Origin: Natronosporangium hydrolyticum
GTDB taxonomy: Bacteria; Actinomycetota; Actinomycetes; Mycobacteriales; Micromonosporaceae
Assembly (NCBI RefSeq): GCF_016925615.1
Contig: NZ_CP070499.1
Span: forward strand, 2,418,001 to 2,482,000
Direction of reading: 5' to 3'
DNA: 64,000 nt
The notes below the pieces were generated by a model. That model searched no databases. It was not told the DNA's origin and was given only the letters and a program-made list of their open reading frames with translations. The position numbers and the translations under genes are program-made. Shown here in pieces: positions 1 through 8,033 of the stretch. Position 1 is the first letter of the stretch; every line of letters begins with the position of its first letter.

Positions 1-255
1 AAGGCCTTCGCCGACCTGCCGAAGATTCCGCTGTTTACCTGGGCGATCGACCGCCGACCGGACGGTGCCCGGATGCACGCGAAGCTGGTCGTCGCCGACG
101 AACGGGTTTTGTTCGTCAGCAGCGCCAACCTCACCGCCGCCGGTATCGGCAGCAACGTCGAAGCAGGTCTGCTGGTCAGCGGCGGGCCGGCGGCGCGTCG
201 CGCAGCCGAACATCTGCGTGCGATGCGGCGTCACGGCCTGCTTGTCCGAATCTAA
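1..255 (+). CDS. drmC: DrmC-like phospholipase D family protein, C-terminal part
   Basis: The gene enters from the left edge; only the last 84 residues are present. They contain the second half of a phospholipase D active site: an HAK motif (HxK) after a Met, then a conserved SANLT segment, then an acidic-hydrophobic EAGLLV strand and a short helical tail. That ending (SANLT...GLLV.GGP..RR) resembles DrmC, the PLD protein of DISARM anti-phage systems, and the following genes are also defence-like. DISARM membership is an inference, because drmA, drmB and the methylase would lie outside the window. It could instead be a stand-alone PLD nuclease. Confidence 0.6.
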   Translation, partial: KAFADLPKIPLFTWAIDRRPDGARMHAKLVVADERVLFVSSANLTAAGIGSNVEAGLLVSGGPAARRAAEHLRAMRRHGLLVRI

Positions 256-318
256 CCGTCAGGGCTACCCTTCGTCAGCGGGACGTGTCGAGCAGTCAAG
301 ATCCGGAGGTGGCGGCGG

Positions 319-2466
319 GTGGGGATGACCATCGTGCTGGCCGAGAATCTGCACCGCGCCCTGTCCGATCTCGACAGCTCGGCCCGAAAGCGCGTGGTGG
401 ACTTCCTGATCAAGCTTCAGGTCGAGCCCCACGCCAGCGGTGTGAGACTCAAGGCGATCAAGAACCCTCGCGACCGCCGGGTCCGCACCGCCCGGGTCAC
501 CGACGACCTGCGGGCGGTGCTGCTCCACCTCGGGGACTCGATGTACATGGTGCAGACAGTGTTGCCCCACGACGATGCCTACCGCTACGCCGAGCAGGTC
601 ACCCTCACTCTCAACCCGGCGACCGGGGCGGTGGAGGCGCTCGAGACCGCCCGGATCAGCGACCGGGTCGAGCAGGTGGTGGCCGCGCCGAGACAACGCG
701 TGACCGACCAGCCGCCGCTTCTGGCGCACGTGGTCGACCGCGACTATCAGCGGCTGGGCGTCAACGAGGAGCTGGTGCCGGCGCTGCGCACCCTGGTCGA
801 CGAGGCGGACCTGTTGGAGCTGGTGGAGCCGCTGCCGCCGCTGCAGCGCGACGTTCTGCTGTCGCTCGTGGACCGTTCACCCGAGCAGGTGTACGCGGAC
901 TTGATCGCCCCGATCGAGGCGCCGACGGTGAGCGATGACATTCCCACCGCGCTGGCAAGCCCGGTCAACCAGGCGGCGTACCTGGTGGTGACCGACGCCG
1001 CCGAGCTGAAGGACGCACTGGCCTGGCCGATGGACCGGTGGCGGACCTACCTGCACCCGAGCCAGCGCAGCCTGGCGTACCCACTGAAGCCGTACTCCGG
1101 CCCGGTGCGGGTGACCGGCGGCCCCGGGACCGGGAAGACCGTGGTGGCGGTGCACCGGGCGGTGTCGCTGGCACGGGCAGCCGAGCCGGGCGAGCGGATC
1201 CTGCTCACCACCTATGGGAACACCCTCGCCCGGGCGCTGGGAGAGCTGCTGGAGCGTCTCGGCGGCAAGGTGGTCCGGGACTTGGTCGACGTGGTGACGA
1301 CCGACAAGCTGGCCCGGCGGGTGCTGGTTGACGCGGGGCGTACGGTGCCCTCACCTCTGAATGACGCGGACTGCCTCGCTGCGCTACGTGGCTTCGTGGC
1401 CCGGACCGGCAGCGAGCTGGACCCGCAGTTGCTGCGCGACGAGTGGTATCGGATCATCCTGGATCTCGACCTGACCAGCAAGGAGAGTTATCTGGCGGCG
1501 CACCGGCCCCGGATGCGGCGACTCTCGCTGCGCCAGCGGGAACAGGTGTGGGAGGTGCTGGCGGGCTTCACCGAGTGGCTCGCCGAGCATCGCCAGACGA
1601 CCTTTCCGCAGGTGACCAACGAGGCTGCGGCGGTGGTCAGTGGCTGGGAGACCAAGCCCTACCGGCACGTGGTCGTCGATGAGGCGCAGGACATGACCGT
1701 CGGGCAGTGGCGGTTGTTGCGGGCGGTAGTGCCCGAGGCGACCGACGATATGTTCCTTGTCGGCGACGCGCATCAGCGCATTTATGGGCGGTACGTGGTG
1801 CTGAGTCACCACGGCATCCACACTCGCGGCCGGAGCCGTCGGCTGACTATCAGCTACCGGACGACTCGGGAGATCGCCCGGGGCGGGCTGGCGTTGCTTA
1901 AGGGCCATCACTACGACGATCTCGACGGCGGCGACGACACCTTGGACAGCTATCGGGCGTTGACGCGGGGGCCGGTGCCGATTGTGGCCGGCTACCCGAC
2001 TCTTGCGGCGGAGCTGGGGGCACTAGCTGAGCAGGTGGTGGCGTGGCGGGATGTCGGGGTCACCATGGCTGACATCGCGGTGGGCGTTCGTACCCACCAG
2101 ATCGCTGAGCAGGTGACTGCAGCGTTCGCCGATCGTGGCATCCCGGCGGCGGTCGTCACCCCCGAGACCTACGATGCCCAGGGGGCAGTACACGTGATGA
2201 CCGTTTACCGGCTCAAAGGACTGGAGTACCGCTGCGTCGCGATCGCCGGCATGTCTGAAGGCGTAGTCCCGCCAAAGAGCATGATCGCAGCCGTTGGCGA
2301 CGACCCTCAAGCCCAGCGGTACCTGCACGACGAAGAGAGGGCAAGGGTCTTCGTAGCCGCCACCCGCCCACGAGAGGCGCTGTGGGTCTCCTGGCATGGA
2401 CAGCCGAGCCCGCTGGTCCTGCCGCTGGTGATGATGTTCAAAACGCCGAACCAGGAGTGCGCATGA
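319..2466 (+). CDS. UvrD/Rep-like superfamily 1 helicase with RelE-like N-terminus
   Basis: A 715-residue protein with an ordered set of SF1 helicase motifs: Walker A GPGTGKT (268-274), motif II VDEAQD (453-458), then FLVGDAHQ, the ISYRTT motif, a TVYRLKGLEY motif V and a VAATRPRE motif VI. Residues 1 to about 95 look like a RelE/ParE-fold domain (basic repeat, RxRVTDDLRA, ending HDDAYRYAE). Residues 95-260 are an acidic linker region. The GTG at 319 is preferred over ATG 325 because GGAGG lies 10 bases before it. Its stop overlaps the next ATG (ATGA), so helicase and AIPR protein are probably made together. Helicase function follows from the family; a role in phage defence is inferred from context. 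Confidence 0.85.
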   Translation: MGMTIVLAENLHRALSDLDSSARKRVVDFLIKLQVEPHASGVRLKAIKNPRDRRVRTARVTDDLRAVLLHLGDSMYMVQTVLPHDDAYRYAEQVTLTLNPATGAVEALETARISDRVEQVVAAPRQRVTDQPPLLAHVVDRDYQRLGVNEELVPALRTLVDEADLLELVEPLPPLQRDVLLSLVDRSPEQVYADLIAPIEAPTVSDDIPTALASPVNQAAYLVVTDAAELKDALAWPMDRWRTYLHPSQRSLAYPLKPYSGPVRVTGGPGTGKTVVAVHRAVSLARAAEPGERILLTTYGNTLARALGELLERLGGKVVRDLVDVVTTDKLARRVLVDAGRTVPSPLNDADCLAALRGFVARTGSELDPQLLRDEWYRIILDLDLTSKESYLAAHRPRMRRLSLRQREQVWEVLAGFTEWLAEHRQTTFPQVTNEAAAVVSGWETKPYRHVVVDEAQDMTVGQWRLLRAVVPEATDDMFLVGDAHQRIYGRYVVLSHHGIHTRGRSRRLTISYRTTREIARGGLALLKGHHYDDLDGGDDTLDSYRALTRGPVPIVAGYPTLAAELGALAEQVVAWRDVGVTMADIAVGVRTHQIAEQVTAAFADRGIPAAVVTPETYDAQGAVHVMTVYRLKGLEYRCVAIAGMSEGVVPPKSMIAAVGDDPQAQRYLHDEERARVFVAATRPREALWVSWHGQPSPLVLPLVMMFKTPNQECA

Positions 2467-4124
2467 GTCTGCAGGTCACTCAGGTTGCCGCAAAAATCGA
2501 GCGGGACTATCAAGACCTGATCGATCTCTCCGACGTGGGGGCGCACGCTCAACGGGCACACTTGCACACCCGGGGACTCGCCGCGTTGGCGGTGCAGATG
2601 GTGACCGGTCGAGACCCGGTCGACGCATCCGCCGCGATCGTCGATGGCGGCGACGACAACGGCATCGATGCGATCTGGGTTGACGAGGCCACTCCGTGGA
2701 TCGTTCTGGTTCAGTCGAAGTGGCGTCAGCACGGTAGGGGCGGGATCGACCTTGGTGACATGCACAAGTTCGTCGACGGGCTTAAGGCTCTGACCGAGGA
2801 ACGCTTCGAACGGTTCAATGCCAAGGTTAAGCCCTTCGCGGCGCAGCTCACCGCGGCCCTGCGGGAGGTGAACCTCCGCATCACCGTCGTCGTCGTGACC
2901 ACTGGGGCGTCCACGCTCGGTGAGCACAGCCAGCGCGTCTTCGACGACGTCGCCGAGCAGATGAACGATCCGACCGAGCAGGTTGAGTTGCGGGTTCTCG
3001 GGCTCGCGGAGGTGCACCGGTTCCTGGTCGAAGGTATGCGGGTGCAGGCAGATGTTGACGTGACCCTGGCAAACTGGGGACCGCTCGACGGACCGTATCA
3101 GGCTTTCTACGGTGCGGCATCCGCCAGCGAGGTGGCCGGCTGGTATGAGCAGCACGGTGACCGGCTGTTCGACGGGAACATCCGCCGCGCCCTCGGACTG
3201 ACTTCAGCCAACCGGTCGATCGTTGCGACCCTACGCAAGACTCCGGGCCACTTCTGGTACTTCAACAATGGCATTACCGTGCTGTGCCAGAAGATTGAGA
3301 AGACCGCTGCGGGCGGGGTCATGAGGACCTTCGGCCAGTTCAGCCTCACCGGCATCACCGTAGTCAACGGAGCCCAGACGGTCGCCAGCATTGCTGAGGC
3401 CGCCCGGCATGATCCGGCCGTGGTCGAGCAGGCGCAGGTCCTGGTTCGGCTCATCTCGCTCGATGACGTCGCGGCTGACTTTGGCGAACAGGTCACCCGC
3501 GCCACCAACACCCAAAACACTGTCGAGGCCCGCGACTTTGTGGCGCTGGACTCGCTCCAGAGCACCCTCAGGGAGGATTTCGCACTTCGCCTCGGTAAGC
3601 GGTACTCGGTCAAACGGGGCGAGGACCAGCCGGTCGGAGCGGAGGGGTGCTCGGTGGTTGAGGCGGCGGACGCGCTGGCGTGCGCCCACCCGGACCCGTC
3701 GTTCGCGGTGCTCGCCAAGCGCGAACGGGGCATGCTGCTGGAGACCGGGGACGGCTATTATCGCCAGTTGTTTACCTCAGATCTCGCCGCCGAGCTGTTG
3801 TGGCGCCACGTGGAGGTGCTACGGCTGGTCGACGCAGTACTGGCTGAGCGGAAGACCGAACTGGCGGGCCGAGCGAAGACAGTGGCGGTTCACGGAAACC
3901 GGCTGACTGCCCATCTGGTTTTCCGGGCAATGGCGGCAACCGATGAACCGGACGAGCGCACCGACCGCGGGGTGAGGGACCTGACGCGCGTGATGCTTGG
4001 CCACCTGATTGACGAGGTGGAAGCGGCGTTTCCGGACAACTACGTGACCAGCCTGTTCAAGAACACAACGAAGTGCCGCCAGCTCGCCACCGTCATTCAG
4101 GGCCGGATGGCCATGGCCGGGTGA
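2463..4124 (+). CDS. AIPR family protein with predicted PD-(D/E)XK nuclease N-domain
   Basis: A 553-residue protein starting in the ATGA overlap with the helicase. Residues about 60-90 have the arrangement of a restriction-endonuclease fold: GID (Asp69), a beta strand, then QSK (84-86) followed by a Trp. The centre has the AIPR signature, FNNGIT (267-272) and VNGAQT (301-306). AIPR (abortive infection phage resistance, PF10592) proteins occur in phage-defence loci. The coupled pair suggests a helicase-nuclease complex that would cut or block invading DNA; that is an inference. The family and nuclease assignment rest on motifs only. An in-frame upstream extension to 2382 is rejected because it would run back into the helicase gene. 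Confidence 0.82.
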   Translation: MSLQVTQVAAKIERDYQDLIDLSDVGAHAQRAHLHTRGLAALAVQMVTGRDPVDASAAIVDGGDDNGIDAIWVDEATPWIVLVQSKWRQHGRGGIDLGDMHKFVDGLKALTEERFERFNAKVKPFAAQLTAALREVNLRITVVVVTTGASTLGEHSQRVFDDVAEQMNDPTEQVELRVLGLAEVHRFLVEGMRVQADVDVTLANWGPLDGPYQAFYGAASASEVAGWYEQHGDRLFDGNIRRALGLTSANRSIVATLRKTPGHFWYFNNGITVLCQKIEKTAAGGVMRTFGQFSLTGITVVNGAQTVASIAEAARHDPAVVEQAQVLVRLISLDDVAADFGEQVTRATNTQNTVEARDFVALDSLQSTLREDFALRLGKRYSVKRGEDQPVGAEGCSVVEAADALACAHPDPSFAVLAKRERGMLLETGDGYYRQLFTSDLAAELLWRHVEVLRLVDAVLAERKTELAGRAKTVAVHGNRLTAHLVFRAMAATDEPDERTDRGVRDLTRVMLGHLIDEVEAAFPDNYVTSLFKNTTKCRQLATVIQGRMAMAG

Positions 4125-4128
4125 AGGT

Positions 4129-4193
4129 CTTGCCGTTTCGCTAGCTCCGGCTCGCCACCAGTCTGCCAGCTGGCAAGACAGCGAAGCGGCAAG
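4129..4193 (+). repeat. Inverted repeat between AIPR and XRE/ImmA genes
   Basis: Two 14-base arms (4129-4142 and 4180-4193) are complementary with one G-U pair. Between them lies a perfect 12-base palindrome (4164-4175, TGCCAGCTGGCA). In RNA it could form a cruciform-like terminator for the upstream pair; in DNA it could be a regulator site. No T-run follows, so intrinsic termination is uncertain. Confidence 0.6.
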
Positions 4194-4194
4194 T

Positions 4195-4209
4195 GTGCGA
4201 TTATCGCAC
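4195..4209 (+). promoter_or_regulatory. Probable operator for the XRE/ImmA regulator
   Basis: A perfect palindrome with 7-base arms and a one-base centre (GTGCGAT-T-ATCGCAC) lies 26 bases before the preferred start of the XRE-domain gene. A compact, symmetric, AT-centred site directly in front of a helix-turn-helix gene is the usual layout for self-regulation. That role is inferred. Confidence 0.6.
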
Positions 4210-4234
4210 CATGGCCGACTCCGGTGAGTGGATC

Positions 4235-5308
4235 ATGATTGGGGAGCTGGTGCGGCAGGCTCGCCGCGGCGCCGGCTTGTCTCAGGACGAGTTGGCTCGA
4301 GAAGTGGCGTTGGATCGCACCATGATCGCGAAGATCGAGGCCGGGAGTCGACGGATAGACGCGATGGAGCTGATCCGGATCGCGGGCGCGCTTGACGTGC
4401 CGGTCGACTACCTGCTCGAACCTCGGCCGTCAGTCATCTCCCACCGAGCAGACTTGCTAGCCGACGACAGCGATACGGAGTTCGACCGTAGCGCGCAGCG
4501 GCTCGAGGTAGTCCTGACCGGGTGGCTCCGTGACATCCGGCAGATGGTTGACGGGGGTTCACTTCGCCCGAGCCCACCGGTGCACTATCCCGGCCGGATC
4601 GAGACCCAGGCCGACGGGCGCGAGGCTGCCCGCTGGCTGCGCCGGGTACGCAAGATCGATAACGAGCCGATCGAGAGCCTACTGGACTTCAACGAGCGCA
4701 GCGGACAGTATGTTCTCGTTACCCCGTTGGAGGGGGACGGCGCCTCACTGATTGAAGGTGACCTTGCGGTGGCGGTCGTCAGCGCCAGCGGCAACCCGGG
4801 TCGGCGACGGGCCACCGCGGCACACGAACTGGGGCACCTGGTGCTGGGCGACGAGTACGCCACCGATCTCGCGGTGCACCTGTCCCGGGACGACCGGGAG
4901 GCAGTCGTGAATGCCTTCGCGGCCGAACTGCTCCTACCTGCCAGCGCTTTCGGAGCTCGGGGTGATTCGGACGCTCGGATCCGTGAAGAGCTCGTCGGAT
5001 TGGCTGCTCGGTACCGCACCTCATGGTCACTGGCCCTCCGGCAGGCCGAGCAGGCAGGCTGGCTTGACCCTTCGACCCGGATCAGGTGGGGCCAGATCAC
5101 CCCCACGAGAGCCGAGTTCCTCGACGCGGTTGGCTGGGCTCCTCAGCCCGACCTCGACGCTCTCCGAGTGCCGCCCGGGTATTCGCATGCGGTCCTCGAC
5201 GCCTGGCGGCGTGACCTGATCACTGACGCTCGCGCAATTGAGCTCCTTCACGGAACGATCAAGCCCGAGGACTTGCCGCCGCGTAGTGACGCTGGGCTCG
5301 CTCCGTGA
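4235..5308 (+). CDS. XRE-family regulator with ImmA/IrrE-type metallopeptidase domain
   Basis: About 357 residues. An N-terminal XRE helix-turn-helix (LSQDELA ... MIAKIEAGSRRI) is followed by a C-terminal ImmA/IrrE domain with the zinc motif HELGH and downstream AAELLLPA. Such proteins repress genes through the HTH and are relieved when the peptidase domain cleaves a repressor; many sit in mobile or defence DNA. In-frame starts at GTG 4193 and ATG 4211 are possible, but 4193 lies inside the inverted repeat and 4211 abuts the operator-like palindrome. ATG 4235 has a weak GGTGAG 6 bases upstream and gives the usual short lead-in to the HTH. It overlaps the next gene by GTGA. Confidence 0.85.
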   Translation: MIGELVRQARRGAGLSQDELAREVALDRTMIAKIEAGSRRIDAMELIRIAGALDVPVDYLLEPRPSVISHRADLLADDSDTEFDRSAQRLEVVLTGWLRDIRQMVDGGSLRPSPPVHYPGRIETQADGREAARWLRRVRKIDNEPIESLLDFNERSGQYVLVTPLEGDGASLIEGDLAVAVVSASGNPGRRRATAAHELGHLVLGDEYATDLAVHLSRDDREAVVNAFAAELLLPASAFGARGDSDARIREELVGLAARYRTSWSLALRQAEQAGWLDPSTRIRWGQITPTRAEFLDAVGWAPQPDLDALRVPPGYSHAVLDAWRRDLITDARAIELLHGTIKPEDLPPRSDAGLAP

Positions 5309-5856
5309 GCGTGATTCCCCTCGGCTCCAGCCAACTGCTCATCTTCGACACCATGATCCTTAGCCATTTTGCACTGGCAGATCGCTTGGACGTGCTGGGT
5401 GAACTCCTCCTGGGACAGCCATGCGCCACCACCACTGTGGTGCTTGACGAACTCCGGACCGGAGCGAAGACGCGGCCTGAGCTAGCAGGTGCACTGGAAC
5501 TGGAGTGGGTGCGTCAACTTCCACTGGACCGGCCGGGTGAGATCAAGAGCTTCGGAGTATGGGTGCGGAGGCTCGGTGCCACCGGACGCGACCTGGGGGA
5601 AGCCAGTGTGTTCGCGGCCGCCGAACACAACGGCGCCGTGGCGATAACTGACGACCGGAGCGCCACCCGGGTGGGTCGTGCCTACCGTCTATCGGTTCAC
5701 GGCACCATCTGGCTGCTGGTCCGGGCTTGCGGGGCTGGCAAGCTGACGGAAGCTGCCGCTGGCACCCTCGTCGAGGCACTGCGTGCGACCGGGCATCGTC
5801 TTCCCTGCACGGGGACGGAGTTTCCCCGATACGTCCGCCAGCACGGTCTTCTCTAG
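5305..5856 (+). CDS. PIN-domain protein, likely toxin or effector partner
   Basis: A 183-residue protein with PIN-fold ribonuclease features: FDT near the N-terminus, LDEL in the second acidic position, GEAS in the third and TDD in the fourth, spaced as in PIN domains. It starts at GTG 5305 in a GTGA overlap with the XRE/ImmA gene, so the two are translated together like a toxin-antitoxin pair. PIN proteins usually cut RNA. Here the partner would be the regulator/peptidase; that pairing is seen in the gene order, while the toxin role is inferred. Confidence 0.72.
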   Translation: MSVIPLGSSQLLIFDTMILSHFALADRLDVLGELLLGQPCATTTVVLDELRTGAKTRPELAGALELEWVRQLPLDRPGEIKSFGVWVRRLGATGRDLGEASVFAAAEHNGAVAITDDRSATRVGRAYRLSVHGTIWLLVRACGAGKLTEAAAGTLVEALRATGHRLPCTGTEFPRYVRQHGLL

Positions 5857-5875
5857 CGGGAGACCAAGCCCCATC

Positions 5876-5899
5876 CCATCCACGCTCCGGCGTGGGTGG
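5876..5899 (+). terminator. Hairpin after the PIN gene
   Basis: A stem of about 10 base pairs (including one G-T wobble) with a TCCG loop begins 19 bases after the PIN stop codon. There is no T-run, so it is probably a weak or Rho-assisted terminator. Confidence 0.5.
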
Positions 5900-5954
5900 A
5901 AGGGTGTCTTAGCCGGACTCCCCGATGCGGTGATGTAGGCTGGAACCTCCATAA

Positions 5955-5996
5955 AGGGGCACTCGCCGTGAGAGCGGCTACTGCCCCTCTCTTTTT
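5955..5996 (+). terminator. Rho-independent terminator-like hairpin before the Wadjet relic
   Basis: Arms AGGGGCA (5955-5961) and TGCCCCT (5982-5988) enclose a second small stem (GCCG/CGGC), and TCTCTTTTT follows directly. This is the clearest stem-plus-T-run in the window. It ends about 38 bases before the jetA remnant, so it separates the PIN operon from the Wadjet scar, or served as a leader attenuator of the original jet operon. Confidence 0.65.
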
Positions 5997-6033
5997 GCCG
6001 GTCGGGCTGGGCTGCGGCGGAAGGAGCGTGACC

Positions 6034-6174
6034 TTGCAGTACGAGGAGATCGCCGCGCTGCGCAAGCACAGCCCGGCGTGGCGGCTGCTCTGCGCCGACA
6101 ACGCGCCGCTGGTGCTGAGCTTCCTGCACCGGGTCTTCGTCGAGGGCAATGCCCGCTCGGTGACCGCGACCGAG
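6034..6174 (+). pseudogene. jetA: jetA (DUF3375) N-terminal remnant of a Wadjet system
   Basis: About 47 residues match the start of DUF3375/JetA, the MukF/kleisin-like subunit of Wadjet plasmid-defence complexes: an opening YEEIAALRKHSPAW helix, then PLVLSFLHRVF and a SVTATEL segment. A TTG at 6034 lies 7 bases after AAGGAG (6021-6026); GTG 6028 is too close to that site. The homology stops near 6174, after which the frame belongs to nothing recognisable, while a neighbouring frame shows the end of JetC. A normal JetA is about ten times longer. Confidence 0.7.
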
Positions 6175-6305
6175 CTGACGCCTCGGTCGGGCTGGTCGAC
6201 AACACGGCAGAGGGCGACTGCTCGCGGCTGCATGGCATGACCATCGAAGAGTATCGAGAGCGCCGGCTCGCCCACGCTGCGGCACAGGCGGCCACGCCGG
6301 CATGA
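6174..6305 (+). pseudogene. jetC: jetC (SbcC/MukB-like ATPase) C-terminal remnant
   Basis: In a different frame from the jetA piece, about 43 residues run to the stop codon at 6303-6305 and end in a MTIEEYRERR helix, the kind of tail seen at the C-terminus of Wadjet SMC-like ATPases. The TGA overlaps the next ATG (ATGA), the junction expected between jetC and jetD. The simplest reading is one deletion of several kilobases that removed most of jetA, all of jetB and most of jetC. The assignment rests on position, junction type and a short match. Confidence 0.55.
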
Positions 6306-7050
6306 CCGCCTGGACCACACCGGCCGATGTCGAGGCCAAGCTCCGCCGGCAGTGGGAGAGCGGGCGAGCGCTCGCCGCGTACGGCGAAGGCGCCGCCTGG
6401 CAGCCGCTCGGTATCCCGCTGCGGGGCCCGACCGCCGCAGAGCTGGCGGCGGATCTGGAACGGGCCCGCGGCTGGGCGGCGAGCTGGCAACGCGTCGCCA
6501 GCCGGCTCGGACGCCTGGAGTACAAGACTGTCGGCGGGCGGCTCATCGGTGCCAATCAGCTGCCCGGCAGGCTGTGGGTCGACAGCTACGCCCAACTCTT
6601 GTCAGCGCTGGGAAGGCAGCAGCAGGCCGAGTGGTTCGCCGCGCAGGTCGCGGCCGCGAGGGCCGAGACTCCCCGGCTGGTCGATTGGCTGCTGCGACGT
6701 CCGTTGCGGGTGCTCGAACACCAGCCACAGTGGTCCCGCCTGGTCGCGACCGTACAGTGGATCGATATCCACGTCGATGGCAGCCAGTATCTCCGGCAGC
6801 TGGATGTGCCCGGAGTGGATACCAAATTCATCGACAACCACCGGGCAGTGCTGGTTGCGCTGCTCGACGCTCAGCTGGACCCGGACCGGGTCGACCAGTC
6901 GCAGCCCCGCGGCGACATCGCCGCCCGGTACGATTCCGGCGCCGGCCCCAGTACGCCCGGCTGCGCACCCTCGATGAGCGACCGCTGCCGGGAGGGTTCA
7001 GCGAGTTTACGCTCCGGCTGGGGGAGTTTCGCGCGAGCGGGCGGGTCAAC
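6302..7050 (+). pseudogene. jetD: jetD (DUF3322/DUF2220) truncated and frameshifted
   Basis: From ATG 6302 the reading frame matches the DUF3322 N-domain of JetD, the Wadjet nuclease subunit: AKLRRQWESGR, then a LEYKTVGGR segment, WVDSY, a run of arginine-leucine helices and FIDNHRAVL. Near 6928 the match jumps to the next frame (FRRRPQYARLRTLDE ... EFTLRL), so there is a one-base frameshift. It ends by about 7050, where the convergent oxidase gene begins. The C-terminal Toprim-like DUF2220 nuclease part is absent, so no working JetD can be made. The long open frame continuing to 8116 is chance, opposite the oxidase. Confidence 0.75.
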
Positions 7051-7054
7051 CTGG

Positions 7055-8005
7055 CTACGTGCCGGACGCCAGCTCGGCGGCTTCGCGGGCACAGCCCCAG
7101 GAGAGCGTGACCCCGCCGCCGCCGTGGCCGTAGTTGTGGATGATCCGGCCGGCCGGGCGGTCCTCGACCGCCAGCCGGACCTCGGGGCGGGCCGGGCGCA
7201 GCCCCACCCGTTCCGCCAGCACCGGGGCGCCGGCGAGCGCCGGCACCAGCTCGACGCTGTCGGCGAGGATCCGGGCGGTGATCGACGGGTCGGGGGTGGG
7301 GTCGCTGCGGTCCGGTTCGGCGGTGCCGCCGAGCACCACAGTGTCCCGGTGCGGCAGCACATACTTCAGCCAGGGGGACGCGCCGGGGTGTTCGCTGACG
7401 AACTCGTCGATGCCCGGATTTTCGACCACCACCACCTGGCCGCGGACCGGCCGCAGGCCCGGGTCGGGGACCAGCTCCCGGGCGCCGATCCCGGCGCAGT
7501 TGACCACCAGCGGCGCCACCGTGAGGGCGTCGGCCAGGTCGGTGACGAGGCCCGGTTCGATCCGGCCGCCGGCGGCGCGGAGCCGGTCAGCCAGGTAGCC
7601 GAGGTAGATAGGCATCTCGACCAGCACCGAACCGAACCGCCACCCGACCTCGTACCCGTGGGGAAGGTCCGCCGGCGGGCACGGCACCGCGGCCACCGTC
7701 TCGGTCCAGGCTGGCGGCGCGATCGCGGTCGGGGCGAGAACAACCCCGTTGGTGCGGCGTACGCCGGTGGTCGGCTGGTCGGCGAGCGTGCGCAGCTCGG
7801 TGAGCGTGGCGGCACCCCAGGCGGTGACCTTGTCGACCGGCCGCACCAGGTAGGGCATCCAGAGCGCACCGGCGACCGCGGAGGTGGTGCGGGCCGGCTC
7901 CGTGGCGGTGCGCACGGTCACCCGTCGCCCGGTCTCGGCCAGGCACACCGCGGTGGTCAGCCCGCTGACCCCGGCGCCTACGACCAGTACGTCGACCTCA
8001 GCCAC
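7055..8005 (-). CDS. D-amino-acid oxidase, FAD-dependent
   Basis: A 316-residue flavoprotein. The N-terminus has the Rossmann dinucleotide motif VVGAGVSGLT, and the C-terminus has the DAAO signature HNYGHGGGG followed by TLSWG. It would oxidise D-amino acids to 2-oxo acids with hydrogen peroxide and ammonia. It starts at GTG 8005 and lies 28 bases after the GH39 gene on the same strand, so the two could share a transcript though they have no obvious joint pathway. It points into the jetD remnant, and its 3' end probably replaced the missing jetD end. Size is slightly under the usual 320-350 residues. Confidence 0.88.
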   Translation of the reverse strand: MAEVDVLVVGAGVSGLTTAVCLAETGRRVTVRTATEPARTTSAVAGALWMPYLVRPVDKVTAWGAATLTELRTLADQPTTGVRRTNGVVLAPTAIAPPAWTETVAAVPCPPADLPHGYEVGWRFGSVLVEMPIYLGYLADRLRAAGGRIEPGLVTDLADALTVAPLVVNCAGIGARELVPDPGLRPVRGQVVVVENPGIDEFVSEHPGASPWLKYVLPHRDTVVLGGTAEPDRSDPTPDPSITARILADSVELVPALAGAPVLAERVGLRPARPEVRLAVEDRPAGRIIHNYGHGGGGVTLSWGCAREAAELASGT

Positions 8006-8033
8006 GCGGGTCAGCGTACCTGTGGTGTCGGGT

